Assembly (NCBI GenBank): GCA_905616465.1
Contig: CAJQSX010000023.1
Location: 62,001 to 126,000, forward strand
DNA from: an uncultured Candidatus Pelagibacter sp.
GTDB taxonomy: Bacteria > Pseudomonadota > Alphaproteobacteria > Pelagibacterales > Pelagibacteraceae
Reading direction: 5' to 3'
DNA length: 64,000 nucleotides
Below the pieces are notes generated by a model. It saw only the letters and a program-made list of their open reading frames with translations, ran no database searches and was not told where the DNA came from. A program made the translations under genes and the position numbers. Every line of letters starts with the position of its first letter. Within the stretch, counting starts at the first letter, position 1. Shown in pieces: positions 32,876 through 41,931 of this stretch.

Positions 32876-34813
32876 ATGAATAAGATTCTATCACAGGCCC
32901 TAAAGAAAGCTGTCTCCGAATATAGCCCTAGTGTTAATGAGGTTTCAAAAGAGAAAAGACCCGATCTTTTTTCACTTAATAATGAAACTGAACTATTCCA
33001 AAACGATAAAGGCATCATTATTAAAATTGATCGCTCAAGAGATGCTAACCTTACAGATTTTGGAAAAGCAACATTAAAAGATAGATATTTAGGTCATAAC
33101 GAGTCTTTTCAAGATTTATTTGCGCGTGTTGCAAGTTCGTATGCAGATGACAATCTACATGCACAAAGAATTTATAACTACATTAGTAACCTTTGGTTTA
33201 TGCCAGCAACACCAGTATTGTCTAATGGAGGAACAAAAAGAGGATTGCCTATTTCTTGTTTTTTAAATGAAGCATCAGATAGCTTAAGTGGAATACTTGA
33301 TTTGTGGAGTGAAAATGTTTGGTTGGCCGCAAAGGGTGGCGGCATAGGAAGTTATTGGGGCAATCTTAGATCTATCGGTGAAAAAATTGGTAGAGTTGGA
33401 AAAACCTCTGGAATAATCCCTTTTATAAAAGTTATGGACTCTTTAACTATGGCAATTAGCCAAGGATCTTTAAGAAGAGGTTCGGCTGCTTGTTATCTTC
33501 CAGTTGATCATCCTGAAATTGAGGAATTTATTGAAATGAGAAGACCAACAGGTGGTGACCCAAACAGAAAAGCATTAAATCTACATCATGGGGTTTTGCT
33601 TTCCGATGCGTTTATGCGTGCAGTTGAAACTAATGAACAGTGGGCTTTAAAAAGTCCAGCTGATGGTACGGTTCAGCAAACAGTTTCAGCAAGAAATTTA
33701 TGGATTAGAATATTGACAGCAAGAATTGAAACTGGTGAACCTTATATTATTTATATAGATACTGTTAATAGGTTAATTCCACAACATCACAAGCTTGCAA
33801 ATTTAACAGTTAAAACTTCTAACCTATGTAGCGAAATAACTTTACCTACAGGAATTGACAAAGATGGAAGAGACAGAACTGCTGTTTGTTGTTTGTCTTC
33901 ATTAAATTTAGAAAAGTATGATGAATGGAAAAATGATCCAGATATGATTGGAGATGTTATGAGATTTTTAGATAACGTTTTGTCTGATTTTATTAATAGA
34001 GCGCCGGAACAATTCTCTGATGCAACGTATGCCGCTGAAAGAGAAAGAAGTGTTGGACTTGGAGTAATGGGTTTTCATTCTTTTTTACAAAAAAATAGAA
34101 TTCCACTTGAGTCTGTAATGGCCAAATCGTGGAATAAAAAAATTTTTAAACAAATTGACGAGCAGGTAAATAAAGCATCAAAAGATTTAGCAAAAGAAAG
34201 AGGAGCCTGTCCTGATGCTGCTGATTATGGTTTCCAAGAAAGATTTTCTAATAAAACTGCTATTGCTCCTACAGCATCTATATCAATTATTTGTGGTGGC
34301 GCTTCACCAGGAGTTGAGCCTGTTGCTGCAAACAGTTATACTCATAAAACCTTGTCAGGATCATTCAATGTTAGAAATAGATATTTAGAAGAAATATTAG
34401 AAGAACATGGCAAAAATGATGACGAAACTTGGTCAACTATTACTACCAACGAAGGTTCAGTATCACATCTAAACTACTTAACTGAATTAGAAAAAGATGT
34501 TTTTAAAACAGCTTTTGAATTAAACCAAAGTTGGATTATTGAATTAAGTGGTGACAGAACTCCATTTATATCACAAGCTCAATCGGTAAATTTATTTTTA
34601 CCAGCCGATGTACATAAAAAAGAATTACATAAAATTCATTTTGATGCTTGGAAAAAAGGACTAAAAAGTCTTTACTACTGTAGATCAAAATCAATTCAGC
34701 GTGCCGAAAATATTAATGATGCTTCATCAACTGATGTAACCGCTAACGTTTATAAAGCAAAAAAAACAACAACCAAACAGCCAGAATACGAGGAGTGTTT
34801 ATCATGTCAGTAG
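32876..34813 (+). CDS. nrdA: class Ia-type ribonucleotide reductase, alpha subunit
   Basis: This is the 645-residue catalytic subunit that converts ribonucleoside diphosphates to deoxyribonucleotides. The redox pair C128 (I-S-C-F-L) and C338 (T-A-V-C), the radical site N316-L-C318-S-E320 and the Tyr-Tyr radical relay (S-L-Y-Y-C) are present. The C-terminal C-L-S-C (641-644) shuttles electrons from thioredoxin/glutaredoxin. The usual N-terminal ATP-cone (~100 residues in E. coli) is missing, so dATP inhibition through that domain is not expected. It overlaps nrdB by ten bases. Confidence 0.95.
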   Translation: MNKILSQALKKAVSEYSPSVNEVSKEKRPDLFSLNNETELFQNDKGIIIKIDRSRDANLTDFGKATLKDRYLGHNESFQDLFARVASSYADDNLHAQRIYNYISNLWFMPATPVLSNGGTKRGLPISCFLNEASDSLSGILDLWSENVWLAAKGGGIGSYWGNLRSIGEKIGRVGKTSGIIPFIKVMDSLTMAISQGSLRRGSAACYLPVDHPEIEEFIEMRRPTGGDPNRKALNLHHGVLLSDAFMRAVETNEQWALKSPADGTVQQTVSARNLWIRILTARIETGEPYIIYIDTVNRLIPQHHKLANLTVKTSNLCSEITLPTGIDKDGRDRTAVCCLSSLNLEKYDEWKNDPDMIGDVMRFLDNVLSDFINRAPEQFSDATYAAERERSVGLGVMGFHSFLQKNRIPLESVMAKSWNKKIFKQIDEQVNKASKDLAKERGACPDAADYGFQERFSNKTAIAPTASISIICGGASPGVEPVAANSYTHKTLSGSFNVRNRYLEEILEEHGKNDDETWSTITTNEGSVSHLNYLTELEKDVFKTAFELNQSWIIELSGDRTPFISQAQSVNLFLPADVHKKELHKIHFDAWKKGLKSLYYCRSKSIQRAENINDASSTDVTANVYKAKKTTTKQPEYEECLSCQ

Positions 34814-35835
34814 CAGAAAAAATTAAATCAGAAGTAATTCAAACCGAGAAAAAAGAAATTATTCAACCACAAAAAATGGGGTTGTTAGTTGAGAATCCTG
34901 TTTATAAACCTTTTAGATATCCGTGGTGTTATGATGCTTGGTTAACTCAGCAAAGAATTCACTGGCTGCCAGAAGAAGTACCACTAGGCGATGATGTCAG
35001 AGATTGGCAAAAAAACTTAACTCAATCAGAAAAAAATCTATTAACGCAAATTTTTAGATTTTTTACTCAAGCCGACGTGGAAGTTCAAAATTGTTATTTA
35101 AGACATTATACAACTGTATTCAAACCAACTGAAGTATTGATGATGATGACTGCTTTTGCTTCAATGGAAACAGTTCATGTTGCTGCTTACTCACATCTTT
35201 TAGATACAATTGGAATGCCTGAATCTGAATATTCAGCTTTCATGAAGTATAAAGAAATGAAAGATAAGTATGATTATATGCAGAATTTTGACATGAGTTC
35301 AAAAAAAGATATTGCTTTGACAGTAGCTGTATTTAGTGCTTTCACTGAAGGCCTTCAACTTTTTGCAAGTTTTGCAATCTTACTTAACTTCCCAAGACAT
35401 AATAAAATGAAAGGTATGGGTCAGATTGTTACCTGGTCAGTTAGAGATGAAACCCTTCATTGCAATTCTATGATTAGATTATTTAAAGAATTTATTCATG
35501 AGAATCCTGAAATTTGGACACCTGAGTTTAAAAAAGAACTTTATACTGCTTGTAGAACTATCATAGAGCATGAAGATGCTTTTATAGATCTTGCTTTCGA
35601 GATGGGACCTATGGAAGGTTTAACTGGTGAACAAGTTAAGCGATATATTAGATTTATTGCTAATAGAAGGCTTACTCAATTAGGTTTAGAGGCAATTTAT
35701 GATGTGGATAAAAACCCATTAACTTGGTTAGATACAATGTTGAATGCCGTAGAGCACATGAACTTTTTTGAAGGTAGGGCAACTGAATACTCCAAAGCAT
35801 CAACTCAAGGTACTTGGACAGAAGCATTTAGTTAA
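34804..35835 (+). CDS. nrdB: class Ia-type ribonucleotide reductase, beta subunit
   Basis: This 343-residue radical-generating subunit keeps the diiron ligands and the radical tyrosine: Asp91, Glu122, His125 and Tyr129 in M-E-T-V-H-V-A-A-Y, then Glu182, Glu216 and His219 in R-D-E-T-L-H. Tyr129 makes this a tyrosyl-radical enzyme, not the metal-only Phe type. The start is ATG 34804, served by AGGAG at 34791-34795 inside nrdA (eight-base spacing). A start nine bases earlier lacks this spacing. It needs oxygen and does not depend on B12. A strong terminator follows. Confidence 0.95.
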   Translation: MSVAEKIKSEVIQTEKKEIIQPQKMGLLVENPVYKPFRYPWCYDAWLTQQRIHWLPEEVPLGDDVRDWQKNLTQSEKNLLTQIFRFFTQADVEVQNCYLRHYTTVFKPTEVLMMMTAFASMETVHVAAYSHLLDTIGMPESEYSAFMKYKEMKDKYDYMQNFDMSSKKDIALTVAVFSAFTEGLQLFASFAILLNFPRHNKMKGMGQIVTWSVRDETLHCNSMIRLFKEFIHENPEIWTPEFKKELYTACRTIIEHEDAFIDLAFEMGPMEGLTGEQVKRYIRFIANRRLTQLGLEAIYDVDKNPLTWLDTMLNAVEHMNFFEGRATEYSKASTQGTWTEAFS

Positions 35836-35859
35836 TCTGTTAGTATTAAATTAAAATTC

Positions 35860-35891
35860 AAAAGGGATAGTTTTTACTGTCCCTTTTTTTT
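35860..35891 (+). terminator. Rho-independent terminator of nrdAB
   Basis: AAAAGGGATAG (35860-35870) pairs with CTGTCCCTTTT (35877-35887) through 11 pairs, including one G-T, around the loop TTTTTA. A T-run continues to 35891. Because the stem begins with A-runs, it can also act on the opposite strand, downstream of the converging prpC. Confidence 0.88.
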
Positions 35892-35912
35892 ATCTATATA
35901 AAAAATGTGATG

Positions 35913-35933
35913 AAGATAAAATGAACTTATCTT
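35913..35933 (-). terminator. small hairpin downstream of prpC
   Basis: AAGATAA (35913-35919) and TTATCTT (35927-35933) form a seven-pair stem just after the prpC stop. Read on the minus strand it is followed by a T-rich stretch. It is a weak, AT-only stem, and termination of the prp genes probably also relies on the neighbouring 35860 hairpin. Confidence 0.35.
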
Positions 35934-35941
35934 TTAAAAGT

Positions 35942-37066
35942 TTATCTTTTACTTAAAGAGGTAACTTGTCTGTGTTTACTGCCGTTATAAGCTGCAAGCG
36001 GTCTGATTAGTTTATTAGCAGCATGTTGCTCTATAATATGTGCAGACCAACCAGTAATTCTAGAAATAACAAAAATTGGTGTAAAGAAATCAGTATCAAA
36101 ACCCATTAAGTGATATGTTGGTCCAGTAGGATAGTCTACGTTTGGGTGAATATCTTTTCTTTCAATCATAACTTTTTCAACTATGTCATATATTTTTTCG
36201 AATTTTTTATCTTTTTTAATTTTTGCAACTTTTCCAAAGTATTCTCTCATTGTTGGCACTCTAGAGTCACCGCTCTTGTAAACCCTATGACCAAATCCCA
36301 TCACCACATCTTTGTTATCTAATGCATTGTTAATCCATTTGAGTGCATTTTCTGGTTTTTTAATCTTATTCATCATGTGCATTACTTCCTCATTAGCACC
36401 TCCATGAAGGGGTCCTTTTAAACTGGCTATAGCACCAGTGATTGCTCCATGAATATCAGATAAACTGCTTGTTATAGTTCTTGCTGTAAAAGTTGAAACA
36501 TTAAAACTGTGCTCGGCATAAAGAATTAAAGAAACATCAAATGCTTTTACAATGTCTTTATTAGGCACTTTACCAAAGCACATATGAAAAAAGTTTTCAG
36601 AAAAAGATAAATTACTTTTTGGTGGTATAATTTTTTTACCTTTTCTTGATCTATAAAATGCAGCTAAAGCAACAGGAGTTTTAGCAAAAATTCTCATTAC
36701 TTTACGCATGTTTGCCTCAGGAGAGTTATCTCTAGTTTCTTTGTCCTCCAGTCCCATTATACTCACTACAGTTCTTGCAACATCCATAGGATGAGCTTTT
36801 TTAGGAATTTTTTTGATAGCATCAACCAAAATTTTGGAGATTTTTCTTTCCTTATTTTCTTGCTTCTCAAATTTTTTTAATTGCTTTTTATTAGGTAGCT
36901 CCCCATTTAAGATGAGGTACGCTACTTCTTCAAATTTACATTCAGCACACAAGTCTTGAGCTGCATATCCTCTATAAGTTAGTGAATTAATTTCAGGCAT
37001 CACTTTTGAAACAGCTGTTTCATCAACAGTAACACCCATCAAACCTTTTTTTATCTCTTCACCCAC
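35942..37066 (-). CDS. prpC: 2-methylcitrate synthase / citrate synthase
   Basis: This 374-residue enzyme of the citrate synthase family condenses propionyl-CoA (or acetyl-CoA) with oxaloacetate. Catalytic blocks G-P-L-H-G-G-A-N-E, G-F-G-H-R-V-Y-K and N-V-D-Y-P-T-G hold the two His and the Asp. The short size and the N-terminal G-L-M-G-V-T-V-D-E-T-A match PrpC, not the hexameric citrate synthase. It is the last gene after prpD and prpB, overlapping prpB by one base, which fixes the methylcitrate role with good confidence. Confidence 0.9.
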   Translation of the reverse strand: MGEEIKKGLMGVTVDETAVSKVMPEINSLTYRGYAAQDLCAECKFEEVAYLILNGELPNKKQLKKFEKQENKERKISKILVDAIKKIPKKAHPMDVARTVVSIMGLEDKETRDNSPEANMRKVMRIFAKTPVALAAFYRSRKGKKIIPPKSNLSFSENFFHMCFGKVPNKDIVKAFDVSLILYAEHSFNVSTFTARTITSSLSDIHGAITGAIASLKGPLHGGANEEVMHMMNKIKKPENALKWINNALDNKDVVMGFGHRVYKSGDSRVPTMREYFGKVAKIKKDKKFEKIYDIVEKVMIERKDIHPNVDYPTGPTYHLMGFDTDFFTPIFVISRITGWSAHIIEQHAANKLIRPLAAYNGSKHRQVTSLSKR

Positions 37067-37962
37067 TACTCATGTCCTTCAGTATTAAAATTATAAATTT
37101 TTTCATCCAAACTATTGTATTTATCATATTCGACAAGCTCATATAATCTTTTTCTAGTTTGCATTTTATTAATAATATTTTTTTGGTGGCCATCTACATA
37201 AATGTCTCTTAATCCATCTTCGACACTTTTCATGGCTAATCTTTGTGTGGTAACAGGATAAATTACAATATTATAACCAAATTGTTCTAGCTCTTTGTAG
37301 TTGAATAATTTAGATTTTCCAAATTCAGTCATATTCGCTAGCAAGTAGCACGAAAGTTCTTTTCTTACCTTTTCAAAATCTTTTTCATCATGTAAAGCCT
37401 CTGGAAAAATTATATCAGCTCCTGCATCGATATAAGCTTTGCATCTCTCGATCATTTTATCAATTCCCTCAACACCTTTTGCATCAGATCTGGCAATAAT
37501 TTTAAAATTTTCATCTTTTTTAGTGGCTACACACTCTTTAATCTTTTTTACCATTGCCTCTGTTGAAATTAACTCTTTATTATCTAAATGCCCACATCTT
37601 TTTCTTTCAATTTGATCTTCTAAATGAACAGCAGTAATCCCAAACTCCTCAAAGGTTTCAATTGTTTCTTTGCAAGACTTAAAACCTGTATCTATATCGA
37701 CAATGGTTGGAAGGCTTGTTACTCTTGAAATTAAATAAGATCTTGTACTTACATCCTGAAGTGTTGTTAGCCCGATATCAGGAAAACCTAGATCGTTAGC
37801 CATTACCCCTCCAGAGACATAGACGGCATCATACCCAATTTCCTCGATCAACTTTGCTGTAAGAGGATTGTAAGCACCAGGCACTCTCAAAATTTTATTT
37901 GATTTTAATTTGTCAACAAAATCTATTCTTTTTTGATTTGGTTCTTTTTCAACAAAGTGCAT
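37066..37962 (-). CDS. prpB: methylisocitrate lyase
   Basis: This is a 298-residue TIM-barrel of the isocitrate lyase/PEP mutase superfamily that splits 2-methylisocitrate into pyruvate and succinate. K-R-C-G-H at 121-125 has the catalytic Cys123, and V-D-I-D-T-G-F at 88-94 has the Mg-binding aspartates. V-S-G-G-V-M-A-N-D-L-G and A-R-S-D-A also fit. Its ATG shares one base with the prpD stop (T-A-A-T-G on the minus strand), and its own stop shares one base with the prpC start, so the three are coupled. Confidence 0.9.
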   Translation of the reverse strand: MHFVEKEPNQKRIDFVDKLKSNKILRVPGAYNPLTAKLIEEIGYDAVYVSGGVMANDLGFPDIGLTTLQDVSTRSYLISRVTSLPTIVDIDTGFKSCKETIETFEEFGITAVHLEDQIERKRCGHLDNKELISTEAMVKKIKECVATKKDENFKIIARSDAKGVEGIDKMIERCKAYIDAGADIIFPEALHDEKDFEKVRKELSCYLLANMTEFGKSKLFNYKELEQFGYNIVIYPVTTQRLAMKSVEDGLRDIYVDGHQKNIINKMQTRKRLYELVEYDKYNSLDEKIYNFNTEGHE

Positions 37963-39464
37963 TAAAAGATACCTTTTTTTAAATTTCTTTTAAGTTTACT
38001 TTTTTTTATTTTAATATTTAATCCATCTAGCTGACCAGGCTTTAACTGTTTAAGATTTTGAACTGTTTTTAAAAATCTATCACTTTCTTTTTTATCCAAG
38101 ATATTTTCAGTCAATGTTAAAAACTTTTTAATATAATCTTGTCTTTTAAAGGGACGAGAACCATAAGGGTGTGCATCAGCTCTATCTTGTTGTTCTGTAA
38201 TTTTTTTACCACTATTTAGAGTAACAATTACTTTTGCACCAAATGATTTTTTTTTAGGGTTTGGGTTGTGATATTTTTTTGTCCACTTTTTATCTTCATA
38301 AGTTTTAATTGATTTCCATAACTTTATTGTACTTTTTCTTTTAGCTCTTGTTTTTGAGTATGATTTTACATGATGCCAATCTCCATCCTCTAAGGCAACA
38401 GCAAAAATATACATTATAGAATGGTCTAAAGTTTCTCTACTTGCATTAGGATCCATCTTTTGGGGATCATTAGCGCCGGTACCGATAACATAATGTGTAT
38501 GATGACTTGTGTAGATATCTATTTTTTTTATTTGATTTAAATTTTGTATTTTATTTTTAAGTTTTTTTGCTAAGTCAATCAAAGCCTGAGATTGATATTC
38601 AGCTGAGTATTCTTTTGTATAAGTTTCAAGTATTGCTTTTTTAGTTTCACTTTTTTTAGGCAAAGGAACTTTATACACTGCTTTTTTCCCATCTAAAATT
38701 CTGGCAATCACACTATCTTCACCTTCATAAATTGGACTTGGGGCACCTTCACCACGCATAACTCTATCAACAGCCTCTACAGCAAGTTTTCCTGCATGAG
38801 CTGGTGCATATGCTTTCCAACTTGAGATTTCACCTTTTCTAGATTGCCTAGTAGATATAGTTGTATGTAAAGCTTGTTGAACTGCTTGGTAGATTATCTC
38901 AGTATTGAGCTTAAGCATTGTACCTAATCCTGCTGCAACACTTGGACCTAGATGTGCAATATGATCCACCTTATGTTTATGCAAACAAATGCCCTTAACT
39001 AAATTTACCTGAACCTCGTAAGCAGTAATTATTCCTCTTAAAAGATCAAATCCACTTTTTTTATTTTGTTGAGCAACACTTAATAGAGGTGGAATATTAT
39101 CACCTGGGTGACTGTAATCAGCAGCTAAAAAAGTATCATGAAAATCTAATTCTCTAACAGCAGTACCGTTTGACCAAGTAGCCCATTCACAATCAAATTT
39201 GAATTTTGGGTTTACGCCAAATAAAGTTGCTCCATTTTTACGTGGGTGTCTTAGTGCCATTTCTCTTGATGAAATTACAGATTTTCTATTTAATGAAGCA
39301 ATAGCAACAGAAGCATTATCGATAAGTCTATTGATAACCATTTCAATAGCCTCCTTATTTAGCTTTGCATTATCACTAGCAACCTCTGCAATCTTCCAAG
39401 CAAGTTGATTTTTCTTGGGTAGTTTGATTTTTGATGGATATACTTTAACTGTGTGTAATAACAA
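37962..39464 (-). CDS. prpD: 2-methylcitrate dehydratase (MmgE/PrpD family)
   Basis: This is a 500-residue MmgE/PrpD protein, the dehydratase that turns 2-methylcitrate into 2-methylaconitate. [17 protein letters not shown] and L-D-F-H-D-T-F-L-A are family blocks. Y-S-H-P-G-D-N-I-P and H-L-G-P-S-V-A-A-G also fit. It is the first gene of the prpDBC run. Neither an AcnD/PrpF pair nor a propionyl-CoA synthetase is in the window; an aconitase elsewhere could complete the hydration step. Propionate could come from DMSP or odd-chain and branched-chain breakdown. Confidence 0.88.
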   Translation of the reverse strand: MLLHTVKVYPSKIKLPKKNQLAWKIAEVASDNAKLNKEAIEMVINRLIDNASVAIASLNRKSVISSREMALRHPRKNGATLFGVNPKFKFDCEWATWSNGTAVRELDFHDTFLAADYSHPGDNIPPLLSVAQQNKKSGFDLLRGIITAYEVQVNLVKGICLHKHKVDHIAHLGPSVAAGLGTMLKLNTEIIYQAVQQALHTTISTRQSRKGEISSWKAYAPAHAGKLAVEAVDRVMRGEGAPSPIYEGEDSVIARILDGKKAVYKVPLPKKSETKKAILETYTKEYSAEYQSQALIDLAKKLKNKIQNLNQIKKIDIYTSHHTHYVIGTGANDPQKMDPNASRETLDHSIMYIFAVALEDGDWHHVKSYSKTRAKRKSTIKLWKSIKTYEDKKWTKKYHNPNPKKKSFGAKVIVTLNSGKKITEQQDRADAHPYGSRPFKRQDYIKKFLTLTENILDKKESDRFLKTVQNLKQLKPGQLDGLNIKIKKSKLKRNLKKGIF

Positions 39465-39632
39465 AATAACTCCTTAAAAGTATTTTTGTTTTAATAGTTA
39501 AAAAAAAATAATCAATCTTAAAGATATTTTAGTATAGTTTTTCAATACCTGTGAAGTCATTAATTCGGCAATTATAGTAAATTTTGGTTATTATTTTTAT
39601 GATATTCGTCTTTAATTAAAATTATTAGAGCT

Positions 39633-40559
39633 TTAGTTTTGATTATTGAAATACCAAAGTTCTTTAGCCAAATGCCGAGTTCTCTTCTCTTCTGTAAAGA
39701 TTGAGTAATAATTCGTTCCATCAACTAGTTCTTCTTCCCCCTGAAAAAAAGTACCTTTATATTTATCAAAAATAGATTTGTATTCTGGTCGATGTGCATC
39801 AAATAAAAAAATATGGATATTATGATGATAATTTTTTTTAATTATTTGATCAACAATATAATGTCTTGGTCCCCCATCAATCATTACTAGTATATTTTTG
39901 CTCTTTGATTCATTTTTTAGAGACTCTATACCTGCATAAACAAAATCATCTCTATTTGGACTTTCAGCAAACTGATCTTTTAAACCTGGACATATAAGTT
40001 TATAAGTAAAGTCTAACTCATCGATCTGACATTTCCATTCACTTTTTTCATTATTAAATTTATCCAATTTTTGGAGTAAACTATTTATGAAAATGAACAA
40101 AGGTCTTATTATAGGCAGAAGAATAAATAGTTTCCCTGAATACTTTGAATTACCATCTTTTTCAAATTTATAAAAAGGTCCTAACTTCAATAACTTTATT
40201 ATTTTTTTATATTTTGATTTTTCTTTACTGACTTCTGCAAATGGCTCTACTGTTGTTTTGTAAAATTTTTTATAATCGTTTCTACTCCAAGAACCTTTAT
40301 TTAAAACACAATTTTTTGGAGTAAAAGTCTTTGTAATGTTTTTTATATTTTTGTAAAACCAAATCTTTGTATTTTCTATAGATGTAAATTTAATTTTTTT
40401 ATTTTTTAAATTTTTTATAAAATACAAAGTAGAAAGTCCACTTCCATATTCTATGATAGAGTCTATATTTTTTTCATTTATAATTTTTTCAATAAATCTG
40501 ACATTTTTTTTTGATAAAATGGGAACAGGATAAGCTGGTACTTTGTATGAGTGCCTCAT
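39633..40559 (-). CDS. putative SAM-methyltransferase-like protein
   Basis: This 308-residue protein is not firmly recognised. Near the N-terminus I-I-E-Y-G-S-G-L-S-T-L-Y-F looks like methyltransferase motif I, and much later V-M-I-D-G-G-P-R-H-Y resembles motif IV. Between them is a ~130-residue insertion with a hydrophobic stretch (L-F-I-L-L-P-I-I-R-P-L-F-I-F-I) that could contact the membrane. Its start overlaps the gph stop by four bases, so both are in one transcript. The 168 bases beyond its 3' side, up to the prpD start, hold nothing that I can identify. Confidence 0.5.
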   Translation of the reverse strand: MRHSYKVPAYPVPILSKKNVRFIEKIINEKNIDSIIEYGSGLSTLYFIKNLKNKKIKFTSIENTKIWFYKNIKNITKTFTPKNCVLNKGSWSRNDYKKFYKTTVEPFAEVSKEKSKYKKIIKLLKLGPFYKFEKDGNSKYSGKLFILLPIIRPLFIFINSLLQKLDKFNNEKSEWKCQIDELDFTYKLICPGLKDQFAESPNRDDFVYAGIESLKNESKSKNILVMIDGGPRHYIVDQIIKKNYHHNIHIFLFDAHRPEYKSIFDKYKGTFFQGEEELVDGTNYYSIFTEEKRTRHLAKELWYFNNQN

Positions 40560-41242
40560 GAAAGATATGACTGTACTATTTTTTCAACACCAATAAAATC
40601 TTTAATTAAATGATCATAGTAAATTTCAGACACTTTTTTTTCTGTATATCCATCCTCCAATAAGATTACAGTTATCCCAGCATTTTTTGCAGCATCAGCA
40701 TCTGCCTCACTGTCACCAATCATTATAGTTTTTTTTAGATCTCCATCTAGTATCTCAACAACGGAGGTTAAATGTCTTGGATCAGGCTTACAGTAATCAA
40801 ACGTGTTATGCCCAGCAACATATTCAAAAAAATTGTAGATACCAATTTTTTTTAAAAGGTCTATTGCCAAATGTTCTTGTTTATTTGTGCAAACGGCCAT
40901 TGATATATTTTTTTCTTTAGCCCAAATTAAAAATTCTTTAACCCCATTAATAAGTGTACTTTCATTTAAAATATTTTTTCCATAAAAATCTACAAAATCT
41001 TTGACCATTTCTTTTTTAACCTTTTCATCTTGGACTTTTCCAAATTCTTTTTTTGCTTGTCCCCAAATAGATCTTCCAAGCATAGCCCCAGCACCCTGAC
41101 CAACTAAACTTCTTATTTGCCTAGTTGATTTTGTGGGGTATCCGAATTTTTTCATTACATGATTGTGCGCACCCATTAAATCTGGTGCTGTATCAACAAG
41201 AGTGCCATCTAAATCGAATAAAATCGTAAATTTTTGCTTCAT
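40556..41242 (-). CDS. gph: HAD phosphatase, phosphoglycolate phosphatase-like
   Basis: This is a 228-residue HAD-superfamily phosphatase. F-D-L-D-G-T-L-V-D-T-A-P at 9-20 has the nucleophile Asp10 and Asp12; V-C-T-N-K and K-P-D-P-R-H are motifs II and III, and I-G-D-S-E-A-D is motif IV. The helical cap between 18 and 90 and the P-x-L-V-G-Q-G-type loop fit Gph, which removes 2-phosphoglycolate. A related sugar-phosphate substrate is possible. Confidence 0.82.
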   Translation of the reverse strand: MKQKFTILFDLDGTLVDTAPDLMGAHNHVMKKFGYPTKSTRQIRSLVGQGAGAMLGRSIWGQAKKEFGKVQDEKVKKEMVKDFVDFYGKNILNESTLINGVKEFLIWAKEKNISMAVCTNKQEHLAIDLLKKIGIYNFFEYVAGHNTFDYCKPDPRHLTSVVEILDGDLKKTIMIGDSEADADAAKNAGITVILLEDGYTEKKVSEIYYDHLIKDFIGVEKIVQSYLS

Positions 41243-41311
41243 TTTAAAAGTATTTTAAAGAAATATTATGTGAATTAATTAAAACATATTCTTAATATAA
41301 AGCATTTTAAA

Positions 41312-41929
41312 ATGAAAGAATTAAATATACACAAATTTCAAAATAAACTTAGAAACAAATTTTTAAAATCAGGTGTTAAGATGATGGGACCAGAAACAAT
41401 TTTTTTCTCAAATGATACTAAAATTGGAAAAAATGTAACAATCGAACCTTATGTTGTAATCGGATCAAAAGTGAAAATAGGAAATAATGTAGTGATTAAA
41501 TCTTTTTCACATCTCGAGTCTTGTAAAATTGAAAACAAAGTTGAAATTGGTCCTTACGCAAGAATTAGACCTGGCACTATTTTAAAAGAAGGATCAAGAA
41601 TTGGAAACTTTGTAGAAGTCAAAAAAAGCACTATTGGAAAAAAATCTAAAGTAAATCATTTATCTTATATAGGTGATGCCGAGATTGGAAAATCTGTAAA
41701 TATTGGCGCTGGAACAATAACTTGTAATTACGATGGTTTTAAAAAAAATAAAACAAAAATTAAAGATAAAGTTTTTATTGGATCTAATTCATCTTTAGTT
41801 GCCCCATTAACTATAGGGAAAGAGAGTGTGGTTGGTGCTGGATCAGTAATTACCAAAAGCGTAAAGAAAAAGTCCTTAGCATTAACAAGAACACCTCAAA
41901 CAGAAATGAAAAATTATAAAAGAAAATAA
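41312..41929 (+). CDS. stand-alone GlmU C-terminal acetyltransferase domain
   Basis: This 205-residue protein aligns with the C-terminal part of GlmU from about E. coli residue 236 onward and has no N-terminal uridylyltransferase domain. The acetyltransferase site is complete: Y-A-R-I-R-P-G at 82-88, N-F-V-E-V-K-K at 99-105, N-H-L-S-Y-I-G-D at 115-122 with catalytic His116, and I-T-C-N-Y-D-G. It would make N-acetylglucosamine 1-phosphate from glucosamine 1-phosphate. The next gene, two bases away, is glmS, which makes the precursor. The upstream 69 bases contain no remnant of the missing domain, so UDP-GlcNAc formation must use a separate nucleotidyltransferase. The start at 41312 includes a natural N-terminus before the first hexapeptide. 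Confidence 0.85.
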   Translation: MKELNIHKFQNKLRNKFLKSGVKMMGPETIFFSNDTKIGKNVTIEPYVVIGSKVKIGNNVVIKSFSHLESCKIENKVEIGPYARIRPGTILKEGSRIGNFVEVKKSTIGKKSKVNHLSYIGDAEIGKSVNIGAGTITCNYDGFKKNKTKIKDKVFIGSNSSLVAPLTIGKESVVGAGSVITKSVKKKSLALTRTPQTEMKNYKRK

Positions 41930-41931
41930 CC

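Noticed and set aside
34795..34803. Earlier start of nrdB
   Set aside because: ATG 34804 has AGGAG at a normal eight-base distance and yields the usual N-terminus.
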